Shown: positions 44,447-56,977, counted from the first letter of the stretch. The stretch: 64,000 nt of DNA from Achatina immaculata (GCA_009760885.1 CM019713.1:4904996-4968995); one strand, 5' to 3'. Translations and numbers: made by a program. The notes: a model not told the origin generated them from the letters alone.

Positions 44447-46752
44447 ACCTTTAAATTCAAAGATATTATCATTCTTGGAGATTTCAACATAGATCTAACA
44501 CAATCAAATGCAACTTGGAGCAATATTATATTATCATACAAGTTTTCCCAAATTGTCACCAAACCTACTAGAGTAACGGAAGTATCATCCACATTATTAG
44601 ATTATATATATGTACCCCACCCAGAAAACATCATTGAATGTAACATATCTCATACTTCGCTAAGTAATCATTACCCAGTCTGCTGTACGTGAACGAGAAA
44701 GGGGTATAAACTTCCTAAACACATTCACACCAGTATGAAATTTAGAAGCTTAAAAAAATTTAACATAGAATTATTCCTTAATGATTTGCTAGCATCTTCG
44801 CTTACACACGTGTGCCAACTAACTGACCCTGATGAGGCAGTAGAATATTGGCTAAAGATCTTCAGAGATATATTAGACAAACATGTCCCCATGAAAGAGG
44901 TGAGAGTAAAACACCAGACGAAGTCACCTTGGATAACACCTGAAATATTACATGCTATGAGAGAACGTGACCGGACTCACAAAATCAAGGACTTCAGGAC
45001 CTACCGTTCACTTTGAAATAAAGTTCAATATTTAAGAAGACAAGGAAAAAAATTACTTTAGGAATCTAGTATAGAATAAATCAAACAGTAACTCAGTTTG
45101 GAAAGCCATAAATACCCTGTCAAATAAAGGAAAAGAATTTGATTTTCAAGCCAGCAATCATGTGCACACTAGAAGCACACCACATATCAGGATTCATTTC
45201 ATGCGACTTACATGACCTGCAATCATTCCTGGATAGCAGATGTACTAAACGACCTGCAATCATGCCTGGATAGCAGATGTACTAAACGTAAACAGTTACA
45301 CATTCCATTCTTAACAGTCAATGAAGTTTACAGTTATCTCTTATCCTTAAAAAACAACAGTACAGCTGGGCTTGGCGATATTAGCAATATCTTACGTTAT
45401 GCTGCATCTGTGATTTCACATACACTAACATACATTTACAATCAGTGAATTGCAAAATGTTATTTCCCCGAGGTTTTTAAAACTGCTAAAGCGTATCCTC
45501 ACTTTAAATATGGCTCATCCACCAATCTTACCATCTATACACCAATATGCATAATATCGTCATTATCAAAACCACTCGAAAAACACATACACAAAATAAC
45601 TCTACGACACATACAAGTGAACAATTTATTCATAAACAGTCAGTCAGGCTTTAGACACAATCATTCCTGCCACACACCTTTCACTAAAATGACAGAAAAC
45701 TGATTAGTAAACGTAAATAAGGACAAACTATGTGGTGCCATCTTTGTTGACCTTAAAAAGGCATTTGATATGATTGAACACGATATTCTTGTAAGAAAAA
45801 TATAAGGACTTGTATTGTCACACTGACCTCATAAAATTAATTGCATCATTTCTTTCAGACAGACAACAGGTAATATTCTTGGCACTGGTTTTCCGCAAGG
45901 TTCAATTCTAAGCCCGTTACTCTTTGCTATCTATATCAATGATCTTCTACTTCATCTTAAACACTCTTCTTGTGACCTTTTTGCCGATGATTGCACAGTC
46001 TAAACAAGTGACTACGACTGTATTAACTTAGAATCAACTCTTTAGTTCGAGATAAACAATCTAATTAGATGGAGCAACAACACTGGCATTATTATAAATA
46101 GTGATAAAACAAAATCAATGCTCATAACATTAAGGCAGAAACTACAAAACGCAACAAAAACAACACTTCGGCTCTGTACGGAAACATCACAGATAGAAAA
46201 CATTAGCAAGCACAGAACACTAGGTCTTATTATTGACCATCATCTGACCTGGAACTTTCGTGTGCAAGATCTAACAAAACTCATCGCACAAAAAGTATAC
46301 CAGTTAATCAAAATTAAGCACTTCATCGATCAAGACACAAGTAAGACATACTACTTATCTCATATACAAACACACTTAGATTATTTCTCAACAATTTTGG
46401 ATGGTTGCTCAATGTCAAATACTAAACGGCTTTACTCAGTTCAAAAGCGAGCAGTAAAGTTTATTAGTTACAAAGATCGAGCACAAACAACTAACCAGCA
46501 CAAACGTATCAAAATACTGCCTCTTAAGAGCAGGTTCCTCTTCAACAAAGCCAAGTTAGTACATCAAATTCTTTCACGGCATGCCCTGCCTTAACTATAG
46601 AACCTGTTTAAATTTAGCCCAAAGTGCAGCCAACACTTGAACAACATATGTCTTCCAAAATCTAGACTTAGACTTTTTAAGAAAAGCTTTATTTTTTTCT
46701 GCTGCTCATCTTTGGGATACCCTCCCATACTGTATAAAAAAATATAAACATA
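44447..46752 (+). pseudogene. LINE-D endonuclease C-terminus and reverse transcriptase
   Basis: Starts with KDIIILGDFNIDLTQSN, then TKPTRVTEVSSTLLDYIYV and SLSNHYPV, the closing blocks of a CR1/Jockey-type endonuclease. A linker frame (44735-45016) contains SPWITPEILHAMRERDR. RT follows in pieces: INSQSGFRHNHSCHTPFTK near 45640, IFVDLKKAFDMIEHDIL near 45745, GFPQGSILSPLLFAIYINDL near 45890, the FADD box near 45980, and HRTLGLIIDHHLTWNFRVQD to KLVHQILSRHALP (46118-46594). Many frameshifts and stops; inactive. Confidence 0.85.
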
Positions 46753-48255
46753 TTGTTCCCAAAAAAAAATGCAAAACTACTATAGTAATAATATACACCA
46801 CAATTCAAACGTGTGTCAAAATTTTATTTTACGGAATTAATGTTTCAATCTTGGCATGAAGAAACTTTAAGACTTTAACAATGAAATGATGTTCATTAAA
46901 TTTGGTTTGGACTTTCATTCTTTGCGACTGAGGCCTCCGTTTCAGTAAGGTGTATGGCCTCCGCTGGCCTGTATCAGAGAACGACATCTCCTTGACATGG
47001 ATCCGATTAGCCATTGGATCTGTTGTTGTGGGATGGCTGTCCACTTTTCCCGCAGTGCAAGAGACAACTGTCGGAGATTGGTTTTCGCCACGTCTCGCTG
47101 ACGGACTTGTTTGTTGAGTTCATCCCATAAGTGTTCTATTGGGTTCATGTCTGATGACATGGATGGCCATGGAATGGTCTGGACGTTGTTGTCAGCGAGG
47201 AACTGGGTGGTGAGCTGTGCCACATGAGGTCGAGCGTTATCCTGCTGAAAAATCGACCCTGATGCAGCCAGAAGTGGAAGACGAAGAATTTCAGCGACGT
47301 ATCGTTGGACATTCAGGCGTCCTTCAATTTGCACCAGATCACTTCTTCCCATGGAGTTGATCGTCCCTACACCAGTACACCTCCATCACCATGTTATGGA
47401 GCCTCATCCACGCAGTTCTGGGCGTAGCGCTCATGGACTCTGCGGCAAACTTTTCTCCGTCTATCACATCGCTGGAGTAGAAAGAATGATTCATCACTAA
47501 ACCAAACCCTTCTCCAATCATTCGCTACGGTCCATTGAAGATGCTGGTTCGCCCACTGCAGTCGGTTCTGGCGATGCCGGTCCGTAAGAACAGGACCTCT
47601 GTAGGATCTTCTAGCCCAAAGACCAGCGTCGTGCAGCCGGTTCCTGACCGTTTGATCTGAAATTCTACTAGTTACTGTCATTGACTTGACTGTTGAGGAC
47701 GCAGATGCAAATCGATTCCTGAGGTGACGCAGCCGTATGAAGCGGTCTTCGGCAGGAGTTGTGACTATGGGTATTCCACTGCGCGGCCGGTCTGCAACTG
47801 AGACAGTTTCTTGAAATGTCTCCAAAGGCAATTAATGGTGCTCCTAACCACATTAAATTGTCTGGCCACTACATTTTGTGACAGTCCAGTCTGTAAACAT
47901 CCAGTGATGATGAGTCGTTGTTCTGTAGTGAGATGAGCCATACTTGCGCATTGAATTTTCAAATGAATTAATTCGAGGAGTGTCAATCTTTTATAGGCAT
48001 TCAATAACATTGTCAGTGAGTTTTGTGTTCAGTAAGTTTCATTGGATTCTCGTGAACCTGTCATGAGTTATTGTCAAAAATGGTGTTTTGACCAGTGTTG
48101 CTTTTCTGTGCTCATGAATCATCTGCTGAGTACAATTCAGGTCAACACGTGAAGTTGATGTCCAAGTGAACGTTTCAGGCAATTTGCCTTTGTCTTATCA
48201 GCAAACTTCAGTTTAAATCTCAACATTGTATTTGTTGCATTTCTTTTTTTAACAG
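46753..48255 (-). mobile_element. Tc1-like DNA transposon
   Basis: 1503 bp flanked by TA (46751-46752 and 48256-48257), the target duplication of Tc1/mariner elements. Degenerate terminal inverted repeats of about 30 bp: ttgttcccaaaaaaaaatgc at the left and, reverse-complemented, CTGTTAAAAAAAGAAATGC at the right. It carries one transposase gene on the minus strand. The insertion lies at the end of the LINE-D coding part. Confidence 0.88.
46942..47943 (-). pseudogene. Tc1-family DD34E transposase, frameshifted
   Basis: The likely start is the ATG at about 47943 (MAHLTTEQRLIITGCLQTGL), giving the helix-turn-helix NVVARQFNVVRSTINCLWRHF. A frameshift near 47800 leads to VADRPRSGIPIVTTPAEDRF and the second DNA-binding region, then the first catalytic Asp in VWFSDESFF (47480). 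After another frameshift near 47370 come the second Asp in FQQDNARPH and the Glu in MNPIEHLWDEL, with 34 residues between (DD34E). Two frameshifts inactivate it although all three catalytic residues remain. Confidence 0.88.
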
Positions 48256-48459
48256 TATATATTCCGTCTATTACAAACTTTTCCAATATCTATTTGATGT
48301 CGACTACATGCCTCTATGAATCATAAAACTTAAAAAGTCATTTTAGACTGCTCTTACAGACACCGATTTCAGTTCATTGTTTATTTTGAATAGTACTGAA
48401 ATATTTGTTTGGCAAATAGTTATTTATATGTGTATGTAGTTAGTCATTTACATGTGTAT

Positions 48460-49390
48460 TTTCATTCATTCATTCATTCATTTGCATGTCACTTGTGGAA
48501 CTTTGCCTCCCTAACAGCACTCCTGTAGGTGTCTCGGTTGTGATCAAGATGGTCTGCTGCTGATGCATCCATTTGCAGATCATCAACGATGTCTTGCAGC
48601 CATCTTCGCGTTGGTCTTCCTCTCTTCCTTTTTTCCCATTATGATAGGAAGACGGTCTTCTCTAAATTATCATGACGTTTAATGTGTCAAAAACATTTAA
48701 GTTTACTTTATTTAATCCTCTTTACTAGCCAGCCTTCTTCAATATTAAGTTCTTGTAGTATGGATATATTTGTTCCTTTTTGTGTCTATGATATTTGAAG
48801 AACTCTTCTGTAGCATTTACATTCAAAGGCATTTATATGTTTCTCAGCTCTTTTATTAAGTTTCCAGGTCTCACAAGCATATGTTGCGATGGGAAAGATG
48901 CATGCTCTTAAAGATCTTATGTTTGTAGTTCTGTGTGTTCCTCTTCACAGATTTTTTAGTTGTTTTACTTTCTGAAGAGCGATAAATGTCCTCCTTTTAA
49001 TTTCCCTCATTGTATCTCCATTGTTAGTTAGCAGTGATCCAAGATATTCAAAACTCTCCACTTCTTCCAGTTTTTCCTCATTGATACAAATAGCAGCTAC
49101 CTTGTTTGTTTTGTCAGTTGTCATCAATTTAGTTTTCTTCCCATTAGGATAGAGGTTTTGCTCTTCGCTGTTCTTACGGACTGACATAATTAGTTTTTCC
49201 ATTCCTTTTTGTGTTGTGGACAGTAATACTGTGTCATCAGCATATCTAATCTCTGGTATTTCATAACCTCCACTTGTTATGTCATCATAATATTCTATGT
49301 CTACATCTTCTCTAATATTCCTCATTATATTTTCAGTATACAAATTAAATAAGTAAGGCGACAATATGCACCCCTGACGGACCCCTTGTT
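48460..49390 (-). mobile_element. LINE-A copy 6 with target-site duplication
   Basis: Inserted in the LINE-D 3' UTR. Flanks gtagttagtcatttacatgt... (48436-48459) and gtagctagtcatttatatgt... (49391-49414) match at 22 of 24 bases, an unusually long, slightly diverged target duplication. The tail is (attc)n. The coding part runs from GVRQGxxMSPYLFNLYTENI through IRYADDTVLLSTTQKGMEKL to the C-terminus, with frameshifts after KQLKNL. Confidence 0.88.
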
Positions 49391-49597
49391 GTAGCTAGTC
49401 ATTTATATGTGTATGTATTTAGTAATTTTATGTGTATGTAATTACTTTATTGTTAATTATGTTTGTTATATATGAGCAGCTTATTGGTAGAATGTCTGGA
49501 ACAGAGTGAAAGTTGTATGATAAAGTGCAGAATGTCAGACGGACCTGCGTGCCCAGTCCTTAACATTTTTTAAAAATAAAGATCAATCAATCAATCA

Positions 49598-50040
49598 AGC
49601 AATCGCTCTCTGATACATACAAGTATAGCATACACATGTACAAAAGCATGCACCGTATCATCTCTTTGTAATTTCATAGGTAACTTTATAAATAGTAAAT
49701 ATATTTACTACATATTTAACAAATATCTGCAGTGCACATGAGCGCTGGGAAGTCACATCTTTCTTCTTGCATAAGTAGAAGAAAGCTAATCTGAAACAGG
49801 CAAAGACGCTGTTCTTTGAAGGCGAAATTACATTTTCTAATACATGTCTTTGAGTAAATTAGACTGAAGCCACGTCGAAAACAACAGGAAAACGAGCGTA
49901 AACAGGCTTTTTTTCTCTCTCTCTCTGATACTCGACCGTTTCAAACTAACCTTGGCGTTTCTCTGAACGACACTTTGTTGTTAGGCTGGTTTTTTTTTTT
50001 AATGCACGCAATTATTTTATCATCCTATCTACGGGTGCAT
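49598..50040. other. no gene recognised
   Basis: Unassigned AT-rich DNA, with a short CT run at 49912-49926. Confidence 0.5.
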
Positions 50041-50044
50041 TCGG

Positions 50045-50110
50045 TTCACAGGTTAAGCGGTCACCTTTTTTAGCACAGATCTGAGTTCTAGTCTCACAGA
50101 GTGCTTGTAT
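50045..50110 (+). mobile_element. possible tRNA-derived SINE head
   Basis: ggttcacaggttaagcggtc resembles an A-box region, and gagttctagtctc a degenerate B box about 40 nt on. No tail or duplication seen. Confidence 0.4.
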
Positions 50111-50234
50111 TTACCTTCTCACCCCCCTCCACGCCCATCATGAAGCCATTTTTATTTGTTTATAGATTTTGAAAAAAAAAAGTGAGATTCTGCAAAGCTG
50201 CTGGCCATCTGCGTGCAAGGTTAGATACACTGGA

Positions 50235-50435
50235 ACAGTGGTTCTTAACACTTTCGGCTGTGGATCCCGCTTTCCGTCTTGCTAATCGCTGTGAAGCCTT
50301 CGTTAAAAGTAAAGCAAAAAATAGAACCAAAATGACGCTAATATTTTCCCACTCGAGCCAATCCATTTTCTAGTCCGTGGACCTCCCAAAAAATCCTTTT
50401 GTTGACCTCCGGGTTAGGGGAGGGGGTTGGTTTCA
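50235..50435. mobile_element. hAT-like end fragment
   Basis: cagtggttcttaacactttc at 50236 is a hAT-type terminus, and ccgtggacctcccaaa is the kind of sequence found just inside such ends. The opposite terminus is not found; a LINE-F copy starts near 50445. Confidence 0.45.
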
Positions 50436-50439
50436 TTCT

Positions 50440-50632
50440 ATCATCTTCTTATCTTATCTTATATCCTTCCCATGCCGTTAAACGTCACATAGGGCTCGCA
50501 AAGTAGTTCGCCAATTTTTCCTGTCTTTCAACCTCATCAAAGGATTTTATGCATGTTAATTTGGCCTCTCTTAATAATGTCCTCTTCAGAGTTTCACGCG
50601 GTCTGCCTCTTTTTCTTCGACCTATCATACCA
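50440..50632 (-). mobile_element. LINE-F copy 3, 3' end
   Basis: Has a (atctt)n tail at 50441-50463 (plus strand) and about 170 bp of the family C-terminus (tttcacgcggtctgcctctt). It is 5'-truncated at about 50632, exactly where the 41-bp array begins. Confidence 0.75.
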
Positions 50633-51783
50633 ACTCCAAAATCTTACATGGTAACTTTTATTCTGTCACACCAACTCTTTAACCTTACATAGTAATTTTT
50701 ATTCTGTCATACCAACTCCCTAACCTTACATGGTAACTTTTATTCTGTCACACCAACTCTTTAACCTTACATGGTAACTTTTATTATGTCACACCAACTC
50801 CCTAATCTTACATGGTAGCTTTTATTCTGTCACACCAACTCCTAACCTTACATGGTAACTTTTATTCTGTCACACCAACTCTTTAACCTTACATGGTAAC
50901 TTTTATTCTGTCACACCAACTCTTTAACCTTACATGGTAACTTTTATTCTGTCACACCATTACATGGTAACTTTTATTCTGTCACACCAACTCCTTAATC
51001 TTACATGGTAACTTTTATTCTGTCACACCAACTCTTTAACCTTACATGGTAATTTTTATTCTGTCACACCAACTCTTTAACCTTACATAGTAACTTTTAT
51101 TATGTCACACCAACTCTTTAACCTTACATGATAACTTTTATTCTGTCACATCAACTCCCTAACCTTACATGGTAACTTTTATTTCGTCACACAAACTCCC
51201 TACACTTACATGGTAACTTTTATTCTGCCACACCAACTCCTTAATCTTACATGGTAACTTTTATTCTGCCACACCAACTCCTTAATCTTACATGGTAACT
51301 TTTATTCTGTCACACCATTACATGGTAACTTTTATTCTGCCACACCAACTCCTTAACCTTACATGGTAACTTTTATTCTGCCACACCAACTCCTTAATCT
51401 TACATGGTAACTTTTATTCTGTCACACCATTACATGGTAACTTTTATTCTGTCACACCAACTCCTTAATCTTACATGGTAACTTTTATTCTGTCACACCA
51501 TTACATGGTAACTTTTATTCTGTCACACCAACTCCCTAACCTTACATGGTAACTTTTATTCTGTCACACCAACTCCCTAACCTTACATGGTAACTTTTAT
51601 TCTGTCACACCAACTCCCTAACCTTACATGGTAACTTTTATTCTGTCACACCAACTCCCTAACCTTACATGGTAACTTTTATTCTGTCACACCAACTCCC
51701 TAACCTTACATGGTAACTTTTATTCTGTCACACCAACTCCCCAATCTTACATGGTAACTTTTATTCTGTCATACCAACTCCTT
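50633..51783. repeat. 41-bp tandem array with short variants
   Basis: About 28 units of cttacatggtaacttttatt plus ctgtcacaccaactccctaac. Several units lack about 16 bp (caccattacatgg joins). The right end is the most homogeneous and the left end the most diverged. Confidence 0.97.
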
Positions 51784-52230
51784 GATAACTCATTTTTAAT
51801 CAAAACCTGTTCGTGTTTATTTTCCCCCATTGGCTTGACTTAGCTACTTGCAAGTCGTCAATGAGAGATTTTTGCATCAGCCATGAGGGACGGCACCTGA
51901 TGATGACAATGATGAGTACTGATGGAGTCAGTCATAAGAAATAGTTTTCAACAAAAATTATTCTTGGTAAGCTCCACAAAAACTAACATTTACCCGCTTC
52001 AAAGATGAAAGTATTACTTTTGATTCAACAAAGCCTGTTACAATGCATGGCTCATAAAAATGTCTTACTGAAATATGCATTAAAAGCCAGCTTTACAAAA
52101 ACTGATAGTATTTTGAATTTAACACCTATAGAATCTCTAAGGCATGAAACTTCAAACTGTAACTAACCACTGTTGCCTAGTCGCCCCGATTCGACTACCA
52201 ATAGTGTTCACCAGTTCGAAATTTCTTGCC
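51784..52230. other. no gene recognised
   Basis: Unassigned DNA. Confidence 0.5.
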
Positions 52231-52470
52231 TTCCCCATCACCACCACCATCATCATCATGTGACTTCTCCAGGTAGGAAGGTTGGCAGTAATGAATCTTC
52301 AGTTCTTCTCTCCCTAGCTTTGATGGTGCACTCAGCCAGGCTGTGTCCTGTCCCTTCTCTTATGTTATCGTCCCGTCTCTGTCTACCTCTCGCTCTTTTT
52401 CCCTCCACCTTTCCTTTTAGTATGGTCTTCAGTATAATGTTATGTCTTTGATATGGCCACAATATTTTCT
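52231..52470 (-). mobile_element. LINE-J 3' end
   Basis: Minus-strand frame with ILKTILKGKVEGKRARGRQR and TIKARER ... LLPTFLPGEVT, a C-terminus of the same general LINE group, ending in a (gat)n/(ggt)n tail at 52235-52259. 5'-truncated at about 52470. Confidence 0.65.
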
Positions 52471-53005
52471 TTTCTTAATCTTTATTTCTTTGAAAAGTTC
52501 ATATTGCACTTGGAGCTATGTTCTGTGCATTTGTTCTTTTCATTCTCGGTAATATGTTCTCAGTTTTCTGTAGAACCACATTTATTCAGCCATTAATCCT
52601 TTTTTTTCCTCACCAAGAAAGTTAAAATGACAAGTCAAAAGAACGTTTTGGGTGCAAAATTCGTCAATTCACCGTACAAACCTGAACAGATTGTGGAGGA
52701 TTTAACCATAGAGCAAAGCCCTCCTCTCGGTCCCGATTTCAGGAATCCCATATTTAACTCTTACCCAAGCAAACAACATCCATGACACACAAACATCAAT
52801 ATCGCTTTATTGTGAAGTGACGTAATGCATATTTCTACCATTTGTGCCAGTTCAAAATTATGAACTCCATTCTGCAGAACAAAACTATATGATAGCCGTC
52901 ATTTTATTTCATTTCATTTCAATTTATTTCATTTCATTTATTTTATTTTATTTTATTTTATTTTATTTTATTGACAAGCTGTTTAAAAACTTGTGGTAAG
53001 TTAAG
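52471..53005. other. unassigned DNA with (ATTTC)n/(TTTTA)n repeat
   Basis: Nothing recognised apart from a pentanucleotide repeat at 52899-52972. Confidence 0.6.
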
Positions 53006-53009
53006 AGAA

Positions 53010-53381
53010 CTATAGAAAACAAACTCAATTCCTTCCAGACGTTGGTTTCGACGAATATTTTGGCCAAATACCATAAGAAAAAACACTTTGCTGACAGAAA
53101 TGCAGATAACACCATGGATTTCGATTATCGAGGAAACACATTGAGAATGGTTGGGACATGTGCTCGGGTTGACTGATGACTCACAACGAAAAACATCACT
53201 GAGATGGACACCTCAGGGGAACAGGAGTAAAGGAGACATGGAGAAGAACAACAGAAAGGATGCTTAACAATGGAAGGCTCACCTGGGAAAAAGCGGAGGG
53301 GCGGGGCGGGGAAACGAAAGCCAGGCGTTTATGGAAAAGCCTTGAGGAAGCCCCATGTGCCTTGGGCCCTAAAGGTTCAAG

Positions 53382-53427
<46 letters not shown>

Positions 53428-53428
53428 T
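53010..53428 (+). mobile_element. LINE-G copy with (GA)n tail
   Basis: Matches 59459-59887 over its length (tattttggccaaata, ggttgggacatgtgctcg, gaagccccatgtgccttggg) and ends in the same (ga)n tail (53378-53428). Many small indels destroy the frame. Confidence 0.8.
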
Positions 53429-53540
53429 GGTAAGTGAAGACTACTTTCATTATTTATGATAAGTTAAGACTACATTCGTTATTTTTCTCCCGGCTAAGTC
53501 AGCCAATATAATAAAATATAATGATGGAATCAGATCATTT

Positions 53541-54276
53541 AACCATTCATTTGCATGTTCCCTGCGGAACTTTGCCTCCCAAACAGCACTCCTGTAGGCC
53601 TCTCGGTTGTGAGCATGATGGCCTGCTGCTGATGCATCCATTTGCAGATCATCAACGATGTCTTGCACACATCTTCGCCTTGGTCTTCCTCTTTTTCTTT
53701 TACCCATTATGTGCCCTTCCAAGACGGTCTTCTCTAGATTATCGTGACGTTTAATGTGTCAAAATATTTAAGTTTTCTCTCTTTAATCTTCTTTACTAGC
53801 CAGCCTTCTTCAATATTAAGTTCTTGTAGTATGGATATATTTGTTCTTTTTTGTGTCTATGATATTTGAAGAACTCTTCTGTAGCATTTACATTCAAAGG
53901 CATTTATGTGTTTCTCAGCTGTTTTGTTAAGTGTCCAGTTCTCACAGGCATATTTTGCGATGGGAAAGATGCATGCCCTTAAAAATCTTATTTTTGTGGT
54001 TCTGTCTGCTCCTCGCCATAGATTCTTTAGTTGTTTTACTTTCTGAAGAACGATAGATGTCCTCCTTTTAATTTCCTTCATTGTATCTCCATTATTTGTT
54101 ACTAGTGATCCAAGATATTCAAAACTCTCCACTTCTTCCAGTTTTTCCTCATTGATACGTATTTCAGCTGCCTTGTTTGTTTTGTCAGTTGTCATCAATT
54201 TAGTTTTCTTTGCATTAAGACAGAGGTTCTGCTCTTCGCTGTTCTTACGGACTGACATAATTAGTTTTTCCATTCT
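53541..54276 (-). mobile_element. LINE-A copy 7, 3' fragment
   Basis: Standard 3' boundary with a single cattcatttgcatg tail. It carries MEKLIMSVRKNSEEQNLCLN to CKCYRRVLQIS and the terminal GKRKRGRPRRRCVQDI in broken frames. The flanks taaccatt (53542) and taaccatc (54277) suggest a 7-bp target duplication. Confidence 0.8.
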
Positions 54277-54284
54277 AACCATCA

Positions 54285-55080
54285 AAGGTTAAAATCACAG
54301 AATGATAGAGACAAGCGAACGGAAATGGAAATATACTAAAACGCCAAGAACTGCAGCATCATTATGACAATAAATAATAACTTATATATTAAATAATAAC
54401 TTATATATCAAATTATGTAATACAGTCTCTAGGGAACGTGTAGAAGGTATTCTGAAGTTCCGGGCAAGGGAGGCAATAAATATGAGAAACTATCACACCG
54501 ACATTGCTCATACCGGTTCAAGACGTTTTGTTCCCATAATAAAAATGTCTCCCCTGACACAAAACACAGATTCTGTCAGATGAAAACATTAATTATACGC
54601 CCTAAGCTTCCTACTGGGTCTCAGAAGAGTTTTAAATGTAAAGCACTGGTTTAGTCTAGTACTTCAGATTATATGAGTTTTGTTATAATCAATAAATTCG
54701 TTCGTGTCACATTGTGTACAACGTAAACGAGGAGTAGAAATCATTGAATGTTTTCAATATTTGCTGTATTTCTGTAATTCCACAAATATTTATTTGAAAT
54801 ATGTTTAATACGTATATTTGTTAAGGTCGGTTAAAATTGCGACATAGAAAGAGGAGCAAAATAAATTCGCACGAAGATAATGGATTTTGAGCGAGGATTA
54901 AGCTTAGAAGAGTTTGACGGTGAAGTGAGAAAGATGAAGGTGTTACATTCAGCTGCCCCTCGGTTTTATATATATATATATATAGTTATTATCATATATA
55001 ATTTTAATTATGTAATATATATTATATAATGTATATAATATATAATTATTATTATATTTAATTATTGCATAGATACTGCA
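54285..55080. other. no gene recognised; AT-rich
   Basis: Unassigned, with a strongly AT-rich block (ta and taatata words) at 54966-55070. Confidence 0.5.
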
Positions 55081-55082
55081 GA

Positions 55083-55372
55083 TGAGTGAACAACAACCTG
55101 TTTCACTGGAGATCAGAAAAAGGAGATGGACATATATCGGTCACGTGATGAGAAGAAACAATCAGAGAATCCCAAAATAAGCTTTCAGTTGGAACACAAA
55201 CAGGCCGAAGAAAAAATGGGTCGACCACGCGAAACTCTAAAGAGGACATTGTTAAGAGAGGCCAGAATTTGTAGGCATGAAATCCCTTGATGAAGATGAG
55301 AAGCTCGCCGAAAGCAGGAAAACTTGGCAAGCTATCATGTTTAACGGCACGAGAAGGATGTAAGATGATAAT
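55083..55372 (+). mobile_element. LINE-F copy 4, 3' end
   Basis: Plus-strand reading gives EIRKRRWTYIGHVMRRNNQR IPK-type sequence, broken, then MKSLDEDEKLAESRKTWQ, and ends acggcacgagaaggatgtaa plus gatgataa. This fits the family end seen at 16849 and 33493. Confidence 0.75.
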
Positions 55373-55905
55373 TACTGCGTATTCGCTGCTCGGTCTGCTG
55401 TCTCGCTGTCTCAGTTGCCACGCTAACTGGTCTCCCACTTCGGTCTTCATCACTGACGTCTTTGTCTTCCGTTTTAAAAACTTTCCATCCGTTCATATAC
55501 TCTCCCCTGACTCAAACAGCTGCTTCCATGGTAAACCTTTCTTCTGTAAATTTCAGCTTTCGCATTCTCTGAGAAAGCGAATAACGCCCTCATTGAACTT
55601 CCACGGTGCAAGATGACAGCAGAGCGACCATGTTGTACGAGTTATTGCGCATGCTCAGACTGCTAGATCGTCGCAACTACGGTATATAGCGTATTTCTAT
55701 AAAGCCATTTTGTGTTCCGAAATAAGACTTTTCGTTGTGCATACTTTTCGAATGCATTCTATAGTAACATTCTTGTTATTTAATGACTTCCCCTCGTATA
55801 TACACAATATAAAGGGGGAATATATTACAATATTGAAATCGATCAACCACACCTTCAGCTTTCTCAGGCCAGGTCAGACAGTACTGTGGGGTGTGACTCT
55901 GTTAC

Positions 55906-55941
<36 letters not shown>

Positions 55942-56522
55942 CTATTCAACCACTCCTCTGCTGTAAACCGCTAGTTGGCGAGCCATTATTTTAGAGTCCC
56001 GTTGCTGAAAAAAAAAAAAAACCCAGTTATCAGCAAAGTCCCATGACGACGTCTGTTTTAGCTCTGACGCAATGTAAAATCCTGGGTATTTGTAAGCGAT
56101 AAAAATAGGTAGATGATACTCCGTGAACAATAGTGGGAACCCATTTAGAGCGTCACATTAATCTGTTATCCTAATGTTACTGGAAGAACTGTGTGACCTA
56201 GCGCCGGAAGTGGTCGGGCAATCCTGTTCGTTATTCATTCAGAGAATGATGAGAATTGAAAGTTTACAGAAAAAGCAGAATACGAAAGGAACCTGAATTT
56301 TTTTTTTTCAAACCGGTACAATTGCACCTGTCTTTCATCTTCCATGAAGTACTTTCTGAAATATTGGTTTTGTCAGGACAACATTCAGCACTTCATACTC
56401 TTTTACATGTGAAATTAAGCATATTTTACAAACATTAGCCGGAGGTGAATATTCACGTGAAATTTTTTTTCTTACCTTACGTGGGACGAGATTTATTCTC
56501 TACAAAGTGCTCGCATGCTCAA
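55373..56522. other. no gene recognised
   Basis: Unassigned DNA with (tc)n at 55904-55938. Frames at 55287-55616 and 55710-55994 have no recognisable domain; the first partly antisenses LINE-F. Confidence 0.5.
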
Positions 56523-56752
56523 CTAAAGTCTAAACTGCCTGATTCTCCTCCGTGCAAAAGTCTAAACTGCCTGATTCTCTTCCATGCAAAAGTCTAAACT
56601 GCCTGATTCTCCTCCATGCAAAAGTCTAAACTGCCTGATTCTCCTCCAATGCAAAAGTCTAAACTGCCTGATTCTATTCCATGCAAAAGTCTAAACTGCC
56701 TGATTCTCCTCCATGCAAAAGTCTAAACTGCCTGATTCTCCTCCATGCCAAA
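56523..56752. repeat. 32-bp tandem array
   Basis: About seven units of aaagtctaaactgcctgatt plus ctcctccatgca. Confidence 0.95.
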
Positions 56753-56977
56753 TGAGCATCATCAGTCTGCTGGCAGTTATGCCCTAACCGAATTCGCTGG
56801 TTGCTTTTTACTACATTTTTATTAATATAAAGCGGTTATGGTAACCGACGACCTCCAAAAGTTTCTGTTTTACTCTCTTATATTTTTTTTATTCTGGTAA
56901 TTTACTGGCAGCTACCGGTTAACGAGATCACTGGAGAAAGTAGATAATAGTAAACATCAGTAAAACTGTGGTCACCG

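Larger units (their letters stand above)
40585..49597 (+). mobile_element. LINE-D long copy, opened by three later insertions
   Basis: Plus-strand LINE of CR1/Jockey type. Pieces in order: N-terminal endonuclease (40585-41441, including GLRIGHLNVYHLIGKIPE, NRNITNEDIRITGFNLF and IGLLYRNP), then LINE-A, the rest of the endonuclease and RT (44447-46752), then a Tc1 transposon, 3' UTR (48256-48459), another LINE-A, and the 3' end (49391-49597) with aaaaataaagatcaatcaat. A stretch at about 40680-41130 does not fit the endonuclease and is probably one more insertion. Removing the inserts restores a sequence collinear with the copy at 29124. Confidence 0.8.
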
